DNA of 64,000 nucleotides, from assembly GCA_958299035.1 (NCBI GenBank), contig CATQJL010000112.1:61363823-61427822 (forward strand), written 5' to 3'. The DNA is from Cylicocyclus nassatus (Eukaryota; Nematoda; Chromadorea; Rhabditida; Strongylidae). Shown in pieces: positions 33,664-46,571 of this stretch (the stretch's first letter is position 1; each line of letters opens with the position of its first letter). The position numbers were made by a program, and so were the translations under genes. The notes under the pieces were generated by a model. It was not told the DNA's origin. It saw only the letters and a list, made by a program, of their open reading frames with translations, and ran no database searches.

Positions 33664-35844
33664 AGAAAACATCAGTTCTGCCTTTTTCTGCCTTTTCTAC
33701 AGATGACTCCGTTAGATGCGTCTTATTCCAATAGCTAAATTAAATTGATTTGCTTGTTGGCATTTCCAGTGGCGCTAATTGCGAATTTAGCATCATTAGA
33801 AAACAAAGAATGATCTGATATAATCAATAGCCGATCCTATTTGAAACATTGCTTTCAAATAGTTTTGAAAGTCGATCATCTTAACTAATGTTGATTGTTG
33901 TTGATCATTCTTAACTTCATCATGTCAGTTGGTTTATCATTGTGTGGTCACAAAGGCCCGTAGTAAAGCTCGGCGGGAGATGATCTCCCCTGAGCAGGGT
34001 CAAGCTTGTGATGCGACTGTCGCAACGAGGGGTCGTAAGAGGGTGTCTAAGGTGGGGTGGGGGGTCGTTAGAGGAGGAAGTTAGACTAAAATAGCCTAGG
34101 CTTCAAAGGGAATCAAAAAGCAAGCAATTAGTTATGCTCTTTACAATAAGTCTACAAAAAAGTGGAAATCAGAATAAAAAAGATAAAAAATCTGTAGAAA
34201 TTCTCAAAAAAAAAACATTTACAAGAGATCAAAACACTTTTAAAGGATGTATTATTTGATAAAAATGCTAAATTTACTGATTGCCCTAAAATCTTGCTTC
34301 TGAAGCCTTCCTGAAGTCTCACACACTCAACAAAAACGAATGCCTTTACCAGCTGTGACTATCATAAAATTCTAAATCTTTTTGTAATGTTTTTTACGGG
34401 CTCATATGATTTATCTGTACTTTTGAGATGCTCCTCTATATCAATGCAAAATCTGGTGTTGTTTTGTCAACTGTGGATTTTCTTATGATTTTATGTATGG
34501 TAGCAAAAAGTAAGGAGAGGGGGGGGTCGTGTCTGGGTCGCATCTAAATTTCTTCGGAGCTGTTGAAGCTTGTTGGCTGCAATTCTGCTGTAATATAAGG
34601 CCATCCTCCTACTTTCCCTCTTAAAAATTGCAGGCTGTTTTATAACTTCTTCGTTAAGTTACAAAATTTCAAGCTCAAAAATCCCACTTTTTGCCTTCTA
34701 GGATCGCATCAATTTGCGAGAGTCGCATCTAGATTTTTTCGAGCTTACTGCTCCTCAAGAGCTGAAACTTTTTCTTTGGATAGTCTGGGCCCTATACTAC
34801 AGAACCTGTGGTTTGCAGCCTCTCAGTCTTTTCATGGCCTTTGTTACGAATTTTCAAACTACCGTGCTCATGCACGTTTTTGACGTCGTTCTGGACGGCG
34901 CTCAAGCGGTTTTTTTCGCGGAAAAACTGTGGAAGAGGTAGGAAGTAAGCTTCTTAGTCGAAAACATCTTTTGTAGTTCAAGAATGTCATTTTTCCTCCG
35001 TGCAAAAATTTGCGTCGCATACGGGAATCGAATTTGCTGGTCTGAAGTATGCCTGAAAATTCAAAAAAAACTTGCAGAATCTCAAACATTACTGAAGGTG
35101 TTTATGTGTGCTACAGATGCTGGGCGCACCCTTTGGCCTAGAAATTCTGCTTCCGAAACCTCACTGAAGTTCTCACGCAGGTGTTTTTTGAGATTGACAT
35201 TCGTTTATGCAGGTTACCGCGAGGAATGTGGGCAGGGGAGGTAAGGGGGATAAATGAGTGAAGGTGGGGAGGGGGGCGGAGGGGGAAGGGGGGGGGTACG
35301 GATGGGTACCTTCAAGGGGGGGGGTCGTAAATGTCCCGGAGCATCAGCATGCTTGACCCTGCCCCTGAGACCCTCATATGAGGGTTTGTCTGGTGAGATG
35401 AGAACTGCCCACCTTTCCGTGGTATAAGTATGCAAGGTCACCCTACAGGTGAGCTTCAGATGAAGCCCGGCAGGGAGATCAGCTCCCGACCGAGTCATCG
35501 GAGATGAGCCGGGCAACGAGATAAGGTAAATACTGTGCTAAAGAGGAAAGCACAGAGAAAACCTCCGTAAGTTGCTCCCGAGTAACTTACGAAACATCGC
35601 AGCTGACGTTCTTTCGCGGTACAAAACTCCCAAAACTGCACATTTTCGGGCGCCTAAGTGAGTGAGGATCGATGAACAGCTGATTGCGCGACGAAATCGG
35701 AGAAAAAGGTTCTTTGTGCATTTTTCTTGCAGTTTTTGCTTGTTTTTCTTAAAGAACCGCTTCAGATGACAAAAATGTAGATTTACCTTTCTATTCATTT
35801 TTCGCCAAGTGTTATTTTCCTTATATAAATCCCAAAACAATGTG
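33664..35844. other. Intergenic, repeat fragments
   Basis: Pieces of the TACGGGCC dispersed repeat (33955-34020 inverted, 35330-35590), a repeated phrase GAGTCGCATCTAGATTTTTT, and a purine-rich tract at 35220-35335. No gene supported. Confidence 0.5.
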
Positions 35845-36040
35845 TATTTGTTTTATCTCGTTGTTTGCTAGGTGAAATCTCTGATAGCTGCTACCATCGA
35901 TTTTTCGATAACGGCCGCTATCAAAGGTCGCCAGGCCAAGTAGCAAAAACTGTGCCGCTAGCCGCACTCGAACCACGGCTATGCCGCTTGAAACGCATTA
36001 GTCTTATTCATTCGACTAGTAACGCACAAAAGACAGAAAC
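35845..36040 (-). repeat. tRNA-derived SINE-like repeat, second copy
   Basis: Minus-strand reading gives TAGTCGAATGAATAAG, then GTGGTTCGAGTGC (box B at 35964-35974), the body AGCGGCCGTTATCGAAAAAT and the tail GATAAAACAAATACACATTG, matching the copy at 45340. Confidence 0.65.
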
Positions 36041-36591
36041 GTTCCACCGTTGGAGACGCGATCGTCCAGTAAGTAATCTGCTCGAAATCAATCGCTCCCC
36101 TAGCAATGTGCTGAGGCGCGATGGGATCAACTCCGGTCCGCCTTAAGAGAGATGCCCTGATGGGAGTTTACTACGGGCCACTAAGCATTCCTTCAATAAA
36201 GAGATTGTGACTGACTGACTCTAGGCGATCCACCAGACTCACTTCATCCTTCTCACAAAGTAAGCTGATACTATTGTTTGGCGAAACTATAGACCCTGAT
36301 AGTGGTTCAGTCCCGCCAAAGCCAATAATTCAATAGAAGGGGCACAAATCTGCCACAAAAAGTGACGTTATGTATCCGGCGGGGTCTACGCACATCACAG
36401 ACTTTCTGGTTTTATACGTGTTCTTGTTGCATACGACAAGTTAGCAATAGGGCAGTTGAACGCACTTGTCGACGAATTTTTAGAAAGGTGATTTCTTGAA
36501 ATTTACGCATTTATTTCGGTTTCAAAATCAGGGTCTACCAGAATTCAAAAAATTATTGTTCATAGCAAAAATTTCAGTTGGTCGATATTTA

Positions 36592-37533
36592 TTAGATCGG
36601 CGCAAAAGTTCTGTCAGTTTTTTGAAGTAACCCCGCAAACAAATCAAGACGTATCCGATGTAGATTTTCTTCCTCTTATCAGAAGGTCATGTATGCAATG
36701 ATGTCATTCATAGAGAGAGTGCTGAGATAATAGCTGAGAATCACAACCCTTCGTTTTCAACATGTCCAACTTTCGCTGATTTTCAAAATTTTCATGAGAC
36801 TGCAACTAGCAGATAAAGCAAACCTTTTGCCAATTGAAGCGATTTTTGCAGCTCTGTGGCTTGTATTTCAGAATTTTTATAATGTATTTTTTAAAGTGAC
36901 CAAATCACAAACTCCGCCTGTTCTCACCTCATAGAACATGAAATGGTAAACAGTTTAGGTACCATTCAATGCATTTTTTCTCCTCTTTTTAACAGTTATC
37001 TTTTCTTGGCGAGAAATGCGATATTTGCGCGGAAAATCGCAGTAATTCTTCATTGCACAAGTGCGCACTGACAAACCCTAAGTTTCAAAATCTTTATATT
37101 TTGAAGGAAAATCGCTCATTTACTTTGTAAGGTCAGCAATAGTCATAATCGAGTCTTAAAACCTTATTAATCTGAAGATTTCTGTGTTTGGTGCAGTAAT
37201 AGGTCATGCAGTTTTTTCAAAGCTCAAGACTCTTGTAAAATTATTTTTAAAAAATTTAAAAAGGTGTTTGGCAAAAGGTTTGCTGCTAATTAAGCTCCGC
37301 CAAAAGTTTGGAACAAAAATTTTGAAAATTAGCAAAATCTGGACGCAATGGAAACGAAAGGTTGTAAATTTCAGCGATCTCAGCCCTCTTTCAACAGATT
37401 GCATTGGAAATAAAGCGGCTGGAAAGAGGAAGAAATTCCGTATTGGATACAGCTTGAGGCATTTGTTCATCTCTACCGTAACGGATTTGCGGGTCATTCC
37501 AAAAAAACTGACAGAACTTTTGCACCGACCCAA
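36592..37533. mobile_element. Mariner-like non-autonomous element, 942 bp
   Basis: Ends TTAGATCGGCGCAAAAGTTC and, complemented, TTGGGTCGGTGCAAAAGTTC, flanked by TA at 36590-36591 and 37534-37535. Open frames inside show no DDE/D transposase motif. Confidence 0.85.
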
Positions 37534-39714
37534 TATTTGTGTAAGGCAAACACCGCTTTGTTTTCGTTGAGAAAACATGCAGTCGAACAGGCGAACGTAA
37601 TTATTCCGACAAAAACGGCTTTTTGTGTGCTTTGGAAGTAGAGAAGCCATTGAGTTCTCATCGTTGTTCATGCTATGTCAAGAAAAAGATCTTTTTCTCT
37701 AGTAAAAAAATCTTTTTTCTGTTTTTCTTATTTGCAAATGAAGTTGCAATGGTAACAGCATAGCCGACTTGTGTACACAGTTTTAATGTTTCACAAAAAC
37801 TAAAAAGTTCGGTTTCAAATTACTCCGATGTTCAAGCCTGAGATAGTGAATGGTTTCGTTAACATCATATGGCGGAGCTTTGCCTCATGCAGTATATCGC
37901 ATTCCTTACTTTAACTGGTACTTCAATAAGCCTTCTATCCTATGACAACGGTCAGTTCACTTTGAAACTAACAGTGAGCAAAGCTTGAGGCGTAGTTATA
38001 ATACGAGGTGTCCCATAAGCATTTATACAATATTTGATTTGTTAATAAGTTTTTTGTCCCAGAGTATTTACAGACATTGAGTACCATTTTTCCGTGGTTG
38101 ATTTAAGTGCTAGTAAGTTGCGTTATATTTTTCTAGAAGATAAAAATCAATAATCACTCTTTGCTGTTGTAGAATTACGGTAAACGCTTACAGGCAGCTT
38201 TTACTGCAACAAGTTTCAGAAAGTTGGCCGGAAAGGCTGTGCGAACATGATAAAAGTTTCTATGTATGCTTCCTAATTAAGCTCATATTGATAGGGTAAG
38301 TGACTCTTTTATGTCAAAGTGGCATTTACAAGATTTCTACTACTTTGAAGAGCATAAAATGTTGAAGATCTGTTTTTGGTATATGCCAAGCACCTTGGAC
38401 GTCGAGTTATGAGTGTTTTTAAGCGAAAATAAACGGAAAATTTAGAAAAAACGATGACTACGATCTTTTCTGCTTCCAAATAGAGCAATGTTGGGATGAA
38501 TGTAAAGGTATTAGACAAGAGGTATCCATTGGATGGAGTGCTCTGATAATCAATACTTGGCCATTTGGATGATTTTGGGCAATTTGTTCCAGTTCGCATG
38601 ATTTTTGAAAAAGATTCATAACTTGGCCTCCAAAGGCAATGGCAGATAGAGGAGACAGATTTAGAAACATCGTTCAATGCTTTGAAAAGGTTATAGGTGT
38701 CGCGTAAAAAAACTATTTTGACTAAAGAGGTTTCCCTTGTAAGTAGGTTGAAGTCAGTCCTATCCAAAAGTTAGTGTGTTTAAAAGAGAATTGTAAGCAA
38801 TTGCAATGTATATATGGTTGTGGGATATCCTGTGTTGTTCATAGCTGCTGTACAAAAATACTGCGATTCCAGATTTGATTGGTGATTTCAAATTTCAGGT
38901 ACAAACATGGATATCTATAGAGAGCAGAACAGACTCGTCTCTCAACTACTTTCTGAATACAGAAAGGACATGCCTCCACTTGGTATAAAAAGTATGTGCA
39001 CTAATTTATTTAACAAACAGAATGTTCCAAAAAGATGTATCGAACGTTTGATCTATAACTACTCTTTGTATAAAAAGTTATTGCGATCATTCAAAGACTG
39101 CTTGCAAAGCTGGCCCTGACATAACTTTACAGTATGAATCACAGATCGCTCATCAATACTGTAAGACTGCGGTAAGATCTCTAGCGCAGCGTCATTGTAA
39201 GCACGCGATCACGCCGTTTCTCACACATGCTGATCATACTGCTTAACTTTTTATACATTTTCATTCCTTTCTAAACGGCGTGGTCGCATTTTTGAGGAAC
39301 CCTAAGAAAGCAGTTGTTACACAATATATTTGGCATAACTCAAAGGGTGGGGGGGGGGGGGAGAGGGAAGGGGACAGCCCTGAACCCAGCGCCCGCTACA
39401 GTAGTCCCGAAAGTAGGTCGCAGGCGCCTGCGCTGCGTGCGCTGCGGACGAGTCTTACCTAGGACGCTTTACATTCAAAGTCTTCAACGCTCAACCTCAG
39501 CGCGCCCTAGTAATGCGCTATACATTCGCCCAATTTCTAACAGCTGCATATACTGTATTTTGCCATCTTGTGGCCTATATTTCGGAGCTTATCAGTAAGT
39601 TTGTTTCGAGAACTATTTTGGATTCTACAGTTTTTTTATACAGTATCACACGCTTGACGTTGTGAACTGCATGACGCTTCGTGAGGAAGCATGCAACGTG
39701 AGCCCAAACGTTAA
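37534..39714. other. Intergenic, mostly featureless
   Basis: An unpaired transposon-like end (ACGAGGTGTCCCATAAGC near 38002) and the weak candidate exon at 38890. A G-run lies at 39346-39361. Confidence 0.45.
38890..38991 (+). other. Candidate N-terminal exon, channel-like, low confidence
   Basis: After an acceptor AATTTCAG the frame reads YREQNRLVSQLLSEYRKD then MPPL and reaches a possible donor GTATAA. The pattern of an LLxxY segment followed by charged residues and PP resembles the start of the mature extracellular domain in nematode ligand-gated channels. It lies between the third channel fragment and the loop-C exon at 47028, in the same orientation. No signal-peptide exon or following exon could be joined, so this may be chance. 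Confidence 0.25.
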
Positions 39715-40129
39715 AGGCAGTGTCTCACCAAAATTTAGTTGACGAGTTTTTTGCATTTTGAAAGCCTGTCGGACCCTGTCTAGCACTGTATGGGCTTAAA
39801 ATCGCACGAAGTTCCCAAAAACCCCGATTTCTGGAGGCCTCGCGGAAGCAGCGTGGACGAGTTGTACCTTCCAACTTCAGCCTCAGCCACAGTGGCAGCA
39901 ACAGAGGGGAGGTGGATGCCAAGTGGAGGGACATGTTCAAACGCGTAAGGGGGGAGACCGAAGGAGTCGTCCGCGCGTACCAACTCCCTCTCCGCGTACC
40001 ACTTTGAGCGAATTTTTCTCAGCGTGAAGGGGGCAAATTGCGTGGGACTTGTTGCAGTGGTCTATTTAGAGGTCCCTGTGATAGAATATGTAAAATCCGC
40101 GCGACCTCAACTTTGGTGAGACACTGCCT
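39715..40129. mobile_element. TTAA-family MITE, 415 bp
   Basis: Ends AGGCAGTGTCTCACCAAA and complement, flanked by TTAA at 39711-39714 and 40130-40133. Interior differs from the 405-bp copies. Confidence 0.82.
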
Positions 40130-40928
40130 TTAAAATACGCAAAATAGTTCCCTATGGTCTGCGTGCTAACTGATAGATTTGGCATGAATTGTTTATCACA
40201 ATTTATGCCCACGTATCAACGCTAAGCCCAGCACACTCTTTTATGGCGATTTTCTACCACAAATGCCGCTCAATTCTCAAAAACACGGATTTCCACTTTC
40301 GCAGGGACGCACGCTTCTAATGTTATAGTTTTCGGCAAAATTGGTGCATATAAGATTTGATGTTTGTATAACAGCTACCAATAGGCACCAGCTTCGATTT
40401 GAGAATGAGAGTATGAGCAAAATGTGAATTATCTTCGCTCATATCTGCACAACTTGAATATCAAGTTGTCAACGAAATCTTGAACTAATGAAACAATGTG
40501 CTCTTCCTCTACAAGCATCATTTATTTCACATAATCACATGAATGGTACGGTACATGATGCGGCAAGGAATGCACGCACAAGAAAAAAACGTATCAGCAA
40601 CACCCACCTTACTCAATCAAAAATAGTGTGTCGGTTCTTAAAGCAGGAGAAAAATGTTACGGTGTTTTCTGTAATTTAGTTAAGAATATTGCACCAAACT
40701 TGCTAGGTAGCAAAATAGCAGAATTCTGTTAACGTTAGCGTTTGCGACACCTCTCTCAATGGTTTGAGGGAAGTACGTCACCAACGAGGAACTCGTCCGA
40801 TGGAATTCTTATGATTTTCCGAGTTTTTGAGTTTTCAAAACTTTTCAAATTTTTACAGCGACCCTACGGGTTGCTAGCAAGTGGGTCGGTCAAATACAAT
40901 ATAAGGGCTTAGTTGTGACTATGAATTT

Positions 40929-41905
40929 TAGGTTGATGCATAATTCCTGCACCAAGATAGGTACAGACCGCAATAATCCGGAATAATCCTATGTCCTAAA
41001 AAGGATTCGATATATCATTAGATAGAGCAAACCTAGCTCTACAAGATAATTCTCAAAGATTTGCAGGAGCTCTGATCCAAGCGAAGATTGAAGCCAAAAA
41101 CGAAAAAGATCCAAGCGGCCCAGAAAACCAAGAAAAAATTGGAAGTCAGTTCAGAAAAATCCTTCAAAATTTCTAACTTGCTCATGCATTGTCATTTCGT
41201 ATAAGACATCTCTCTATGCAGTTGCTGTATTTTTCTCTCAGCTGAAAATTGAGAAAACGAAGTTTTTTAGTTTCTTCCAAAACAATGCTGAGATGTTCTA
41301 GCACTTACAGTTCTATACTATAGGAGTTTAGAAGCGTGAGTGTAAATTTTCAGCTTTTTACAACAGCTGGTTTACGAGAAATATCGAATTTTTAGCAACT
41401 AGGCAAGAAAAATTCGCACAAGGAGAGCTAGATTCGCCACTTCTCGTGAACTAGCAGTTCCAGAAGGCTGAAAATGTAAAGTTTCAGTGCTAAAGGCATG
41501 TACCATACAACTGTTAGTGCTAGAACATCCCAGCACTAATTTGGCAAAAACATGAAAAACTTCGTTTTCTCATCGTCTAGCTGAGAAAAAATACAGCAAC
41601 TGCATAGATGAATGTCTTACGTGGAACGTCTACGCGTGACCAAACAAGAAATTTTGTAGCGGCCTTTTGAACGAAGTTGCAATTTTGGTTCAATTAGTCT
41701 TAAGGTTTTCGAACGCGTGGTTTTTTTCAGTTTTTGGCTCAAAATGTCGCGTGATCGAAGCTGGTGCAGATATTTGAGCACTTCCTTGTAGAGCTAGGTT
41801 TGCCCTATCAAATGATGTATCGAATCCTACATATGTGGGATATAGGACTATTCCGGATTATTGCGATCTGCACCTATTTTGGTGCAGGAATTATGCATCA
41901 ACCTA
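40929..41905. mobile_element. Foldback element, about 977 bp, with mariner-like tip
   Basis: Ends TAGGTTGATGCATAATTCCT in both orientations. Inverted similarity continues inward through CCGGAATAATCCTA, GGATTCGATA and AGAGCTAGGTTTGC to central blocks such as AACGAAGTTTTT. No coding content. Confidence 0.78.
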
Positions 41906-42160
41906 ATATTTCTAAATAAGTTTCCTATTCCTTTCCTGAAAACATTTTTGCGAAGAGCATTTTATTATACAAAAGAAGAACTGCTCGAAGAAGCGATAAT
42001 ATCCACAAATCATTCAGCATTTCTCAAAATTCCTGCTACAACCATGCATGGAAAATATTATCTTCCTCTCGTTCACCAAGCTCTTTCTGCAAATCCCCCT
42101 CCTTACAGAGACATTCAGATACCCCCCCCCCCCCACTTATCTACTATACTTTGGACCGAA

Positions 42161-42800
42161 TCGAATAAATATTCGAGTATTCGAATAAAGTATTCGAATA
42201 AATTTTATTCGAAATTCGATTATTCGAAAATTTCAAAATCTCGAATATATTCGATATTCGCTCATTCGAAATTTCCATTTTCGAATTTATCCGATTATTC
42301 GGTTATTCGAAAAATTCTTTCGAAAATATTCGAACATTCGAATTTTCTTTCCAAAAGTTATTCGATTATTCGACAATTTCGTATAATCGAATAACTACAT
42401 GATAGCGTCATTTGACTGCTATACCAGCAACCATCGTTTGTTGTCCAAGTTGCCCACTGCATGGAGTCCTTCATTGTGCTAATTCGATCAAAATTTGTTT
42501 GAATATTCGACATAATCGATGCAAAATAGTCGTTTATTCGGATCTTTTCCCCCAAATATATTCGAGTATTCGGATTTTTTTCATTTCGAATATATTCGAT
42601 ATTCGATTATGCGACAATTTTCTCACTTCGAAAATATTCGATATTCGATTATTCGACTTTCTTGTTTTTCGAAAATATTCGATATTCGAATACTCGACAT
42701 TTTTTGTTTTTGAAAATATTCGAAATTCGATTATTCGATATTTTTGATTTTCGAATATATTCGGTTATTCGATTATTCGAAAAAAATTTCGAATATTTCA
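42161..42800. repeat. TTCGAATATTCG-rich degenerate satellite
   Basis: Two blocks (42161-42395 and about 42500-42800) consist of variants of ATTCGAATATTCGATTATTC, separated by about 100 bases of ordinary sequence. Short self-complementary words (TTCGAA, AATATT) dominate. It causes spurious open frames rich in Ile, Phe and Arg. Confidence 0.85.
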
Positions 42801-43089
42801 AAGTATATTATCTACCCTCTCAAAAACAATTTGCTCTTCCAGTTCTTCTCAACAAGTCCCATAAAAAATCGTTGAGTAAGTAGCAGAACAAACACCTATT
42901 GTTTTGGAAGTAGAAATTCACCCATAACAACTATGTGTACTAAAAAAAAACACTTTTCTCTCAGAATCAATTCGGACAGCAACGAAATCAATCGTCTAAG
43001 GACTTTGTCAAAGAGTCCTTCGGTTCTTTCGCCAAAGGAATATGAAGCTTTATTATAAAAGGAGGTCCCTTTCCGAAAAGCACGACTAC

Positions 43090-43600
43090 TGAGCCACCTA
43101 AAGACCGTCAATCATAAGAACTGCACAAACGTACAAAAAATTTAAAACCAATATTATTCATCTAAAAGTCTCCCTGTCCGATCAAATTGCCCTACGTGCC
43201 GCTTACAAACCAATATTATCTATTTGAAAGACAGTTCATGCCCCACGTGCCTCTTGAAGACCGCTCAAAAATTATAAGAACTGCCCCAAACATACAAAAA
43301 TCTGTTTCCCTGCCCCTGCCGCTTACAGGCCGATAGTAACTATTCAAAAAGAAAGTTTATGCCCTATGTGCCGCTTGAAGACCGTATATATAAGAAAAAC
43401 CAACCTTACGAGTCTACAGAAAGAAAACAACGAAATCAAGTATTTACAGCGTATTCTCATATTGCCGTACATGCCACTTTTAGACTTTCAATTTTAAGAA
43501 CTGCCCTAAACGTACAAAAATCTGTTTCCCTGCCCGATGGAATTGCCCTACGTGCCGCTTACACATCGATACCTAGTTGAATACACAAGCAAAAGCAGGG
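43090..43600. repeat. Tandem repeat, period about 130-180 bases
   Basis: Diverged units share ATAAGAACTGCCC, ACGTACAAAAA, TCTGTTTCCCTGCCCGAT, TTGCCCTACGTGCCGCTTAC and AATATTATCTATT. Confidence 0.7.
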
Positions 43601-44340
43601 CTGTTGTCAGACAAACGCTTCTAAAAGTACCAGCGAGACCAAGTTACTCATGCTCTCTCTCTCTTTCTCTCTTGTCTACACGAGGAAGCAAGATGATTCT
43701 AAAGTGACTGTTCTTAGTTGGAGCACTTTTCCAAGAATTGAGAACATGGCTGACTTTAGCTCAAGTCACGCTGTTACGCATTTTGGCATCATTTCAAAAG
43801 CGCTAATAGGAGTACAACATATTCAAAAGACATATTCTGGGATAACAAGCTCAAAAAGCAAGTACAACAAATAACACATCGGGACGCTGGCGACCCAGTC
43901 TCAAAATCACTGCGACACTCATACTTGCCTTTCTACGTGTGACCTTTTGACGAAAATATGCTTGGTCACTCGTTATGAAATTTGGCAGCGTTCCGAAATG
44001 CATGCCACTTGGCAGTAACCCAAGAATGATCATCTGTACATCTCATCATACTTTCTCCGTCTGCTGCCTCCTCGTTTGCCCTGTTCTCCGGATCAGGGGT
44101 GGCCAAGCGGTAAACAACGAATTCATTATATGTTAGTAGTGATTTCAAATTGAGGTGAAATGAAATTTGCGCGAATTAGACACAACTCGATAGAACTTGC
44201 TCTGCTCCATTGAAACATACCCGTTTTCAAAAATCAGTAGAGATGGGAGTTATTGGAGTGAAAATTGAAAAAAGACGAAACTTACGGGACAACCTAAAAT
44301 AGCAATAATTCTTTGTTGTCTATCATACTAAAGTGATATA

Positions 44341-45030
44341 TTAGGTTGTCTCATAATTAATGCACGTTTATGAATTTCAACTTCAAATCAAGATAACTCT
44401 TTTCCCAAACCATCTTTTTGAACCACCAATAAAAATTACTGCAAACAACAAACCTTTGACTATAGAATGCATGCTTTTGTTGGATCGCAGCCACTTTAAG
44501 AAAGATTTTATAGCTTAATAATTTCCCGAACATTTTTTTAAAAACCTATAATTTGAGAGAGCTTAACTTTCGCTCAAATGTACTAGGATCGCGCGGACTC
44601 TGCTCATTGTATAGCCTATGGTCGGCTGTGCAGTGAAGTGAAGTTTGAATTTTACGGCATATTTATGTGAGAAAATTTTGCAAAAAAACTGGAAGTACCC
44701 ATTTTTTTCAATATTTTGGAAGATCCAAAAAAACTGCCTTTATGGGATTTTTTAAATTTTTTCTTTTCGAAAAGACGATAAAATGCTGCGTTTTTTCTAG
44801 CATTAGTTGTACTAGGTCTACTCTACGTGTACATCGTGAAATTTATACAGTCCTGGGCATGAAACTTCGGCTTCAACAGAGATTTGCGAAAACGAAGGTA
44901 CATGTTAGAAACTAGAAGAATCGGGCTTTTCGAAACTATAAAAGGCTTTAAAGAAAAATGTTTTTTCTTTGAAAATTAGCTCTCTCAAAAAGAGGTTGAA
45001 TAGACGTGCATTAAATATGAGACAATCTAA
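44341..45030. mobile_element. Mariner-like non-autonomous element, 690 bp
   Basis: Ends TTAGGTTGTCTCATAATTAA and, complemented, TTAGATTGTCTCATATTTAA, flanked by TA on both sides. An unpaired mariner-type end (TTAGGTTGTCCCGTAAG in the minus sense) lies just upstream at about 44280-44296. Confidence 0.82.
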
Positions 45031-45339
45031 TATTAGCTTAAACCTGTCGTTTTCAAAAAACATTAGCTTTTCTTGTCACGATAATCTTGGTTGATTGGGC
45101 TCTTTTTTCGAAAAATTATGATTTTCGAGAAAAAATGCCAAAATCGATTTTCCTATGAGATTGATTTCTTTGCACTTTCGAAAATTACTACTTCTTAAAG
45201 AAGAGCCCGAAAAGCGCAAACTTTGCTCAATTCTCCTTTTCCTGTCTCCTTTCTCCATATTTATCTCTGCAACCGAGAAATAGTAGAGTATAGGCACGAT
45301 CTCATTTGAAAGCAAACTTATGACAGTGACTATTTGATC

Positions 45340-45535
45340 TTTACTGCGGTTTGGTCGAACGGGTAAGCGATTGGAATTACACGTGCACGGTCGTGGTTCG
45401 ACACCTTCCAGCGAACACCTTTTGCTGCATCGCCAGTCAATCTTTGAGCGGCCACTATCGCAAAATCGATGATGACCGCTATCAAGGATTCCGCCCAGCA
45501 AATGCATGGATAAAACAAAAATACATTTTGTGACG
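45340..45535 (+). repeat. tRNA-derived SINE-like repeat
   Basis: A box-A-like TGGTCGAACGGGTA at 45352 and a box-B-like GGTTCGACACC at 45395 have tRNA spacing, followed by a body with GCGGCCACTATCGCAAAATC and a tail GATAAAACAAA. The same head, body and tail order recurs on the minus strand near 35845-36040. Confidence 0.65.
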
Positions 45536-45666
45536 AAAATTTTATGAGAAAACTAGCTGGCTTACCCGGCTCCGCCGTATGTTCCGAACAGAAAATTCCA
45601 TTTCTTAACCGATCCGGACCAAACTTGGCACACATACACTTCGGGCCCCGGCGGGTGTCACAGTCC

Positions 45667-45877
45667 ACTTTTCGTCATCGATCGATATCGATTTTATCGA
45701 TTTTTTGCAAAATTTGAGCTGGGGGGCTGGGAGTTGGCACAGGGGGGTAATCGAGCATGCTGATCGCCCCCGTGGGGTGATAAGCATGCTCGATTACACC
45801 CCTCTGCCAAATTCCAGCCCCCTAGCTCAAATTTTGCAAAAAATCGATAAAATCGATATCGATCGATGACGAAAAGT
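45667..45877. repeat. Long hairpin, arms of about 100 bases
   Basis: Left arm holds ATCGATCGATATCGATTTTA and GCAAAATTTGAGCT, the right arm its near-complete complement; the centre near 45770 is GC-rich. The arms include the dispersed motif GTTGGCACAGGGGGGTAATC. A GACA microsatellite follows at about 45904-45927. Confidence 0.85.
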
Positions 45878-46493
45878 AGCCTATAGTAGTAGCCTAGCCT
45901 AGTAGACAGACAGACAGACAGATAGACATACAAACGGACATTCAGCTTTATATATAAGATGAAATGATTGCAACGTGAATTTAATGAAATGAATAAATGA
46001 CTTCTCGTTTTGAGCAGCTTTTCAAAAAAAAAAATCAGCAGTTTTTAAAAAAGAGGGGAGTTCTTTTCCTCGGCAAAATCAGTCATCGATCCTCTCCTTT
46101 TGGGGCCCGGTTGTGCAGTTTTGCGCCGATTTTGTCTGCAGTGCTAGGCAAAACTCAGGAGTGACTTACGGGAGTCTTCTCTGCGTCTCCTCTTCCCACA
46201 CTATTTGCATTCGTCTAACATCAGTTCACGTTCAGCTCAACTGAACGTGAAGTGATGTGCAATAGTTGACTACAGCAGGTGGATGGATGCCCAACTGTCA
46301 ATCACTTGGCATGCTTACAGCATGGGAAGTTGGGCGTTCATCATTTCATCTGACGTAAGCTCAACTGATGGATTAAGTTCAGTTCATGAGCTACGAGCTT
46401 TTACGGGCCAGTGGCCCTTAGAATTGGGCATAGGGAAAGGTCGTACAGAGATAGGGATGGACCCTCACCCTTATCATAGCGTTTTGGCAGAGC

Positions 46494-46571
46494 CATTAGC
46501 ACTAATTATTGACTATAATAACTGGCTCCGCCCAGCTCGCCAGTTATTATAGTCAATAATTAGTGCTAATG
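46494..46571. repeat. Perfect inverted repeat, 32-bp arms
   Basis: Arms 46494-46525 and 46540-46571, beginning CATTAGCACTAATTATTGAC, with a 14-base spacer. A smaller hairpin (TTCACGTTCAG / CTGAACGTGAA) is at about 46226-46252. Confidence 0.9.

Noticed and set aside
37184..37671. Overlapping frames of 128 and 155 codons on opposite strands
   Set aside because: Both lie within or across the right arm of a mariner-like element and contain no transposase motif.
42120..42800. Long Ile/Phe/Arg-rich open frames
   Set aside because: Produced by the TTCGAA satellite, which lacks stops in several frames.
45352..45405. A possible functional tRNA gene
   Set aside because: Box A and box B are present but no seven-base acceptor stem pairs and a SINE body follows; treated as tRNA-derived repeat.
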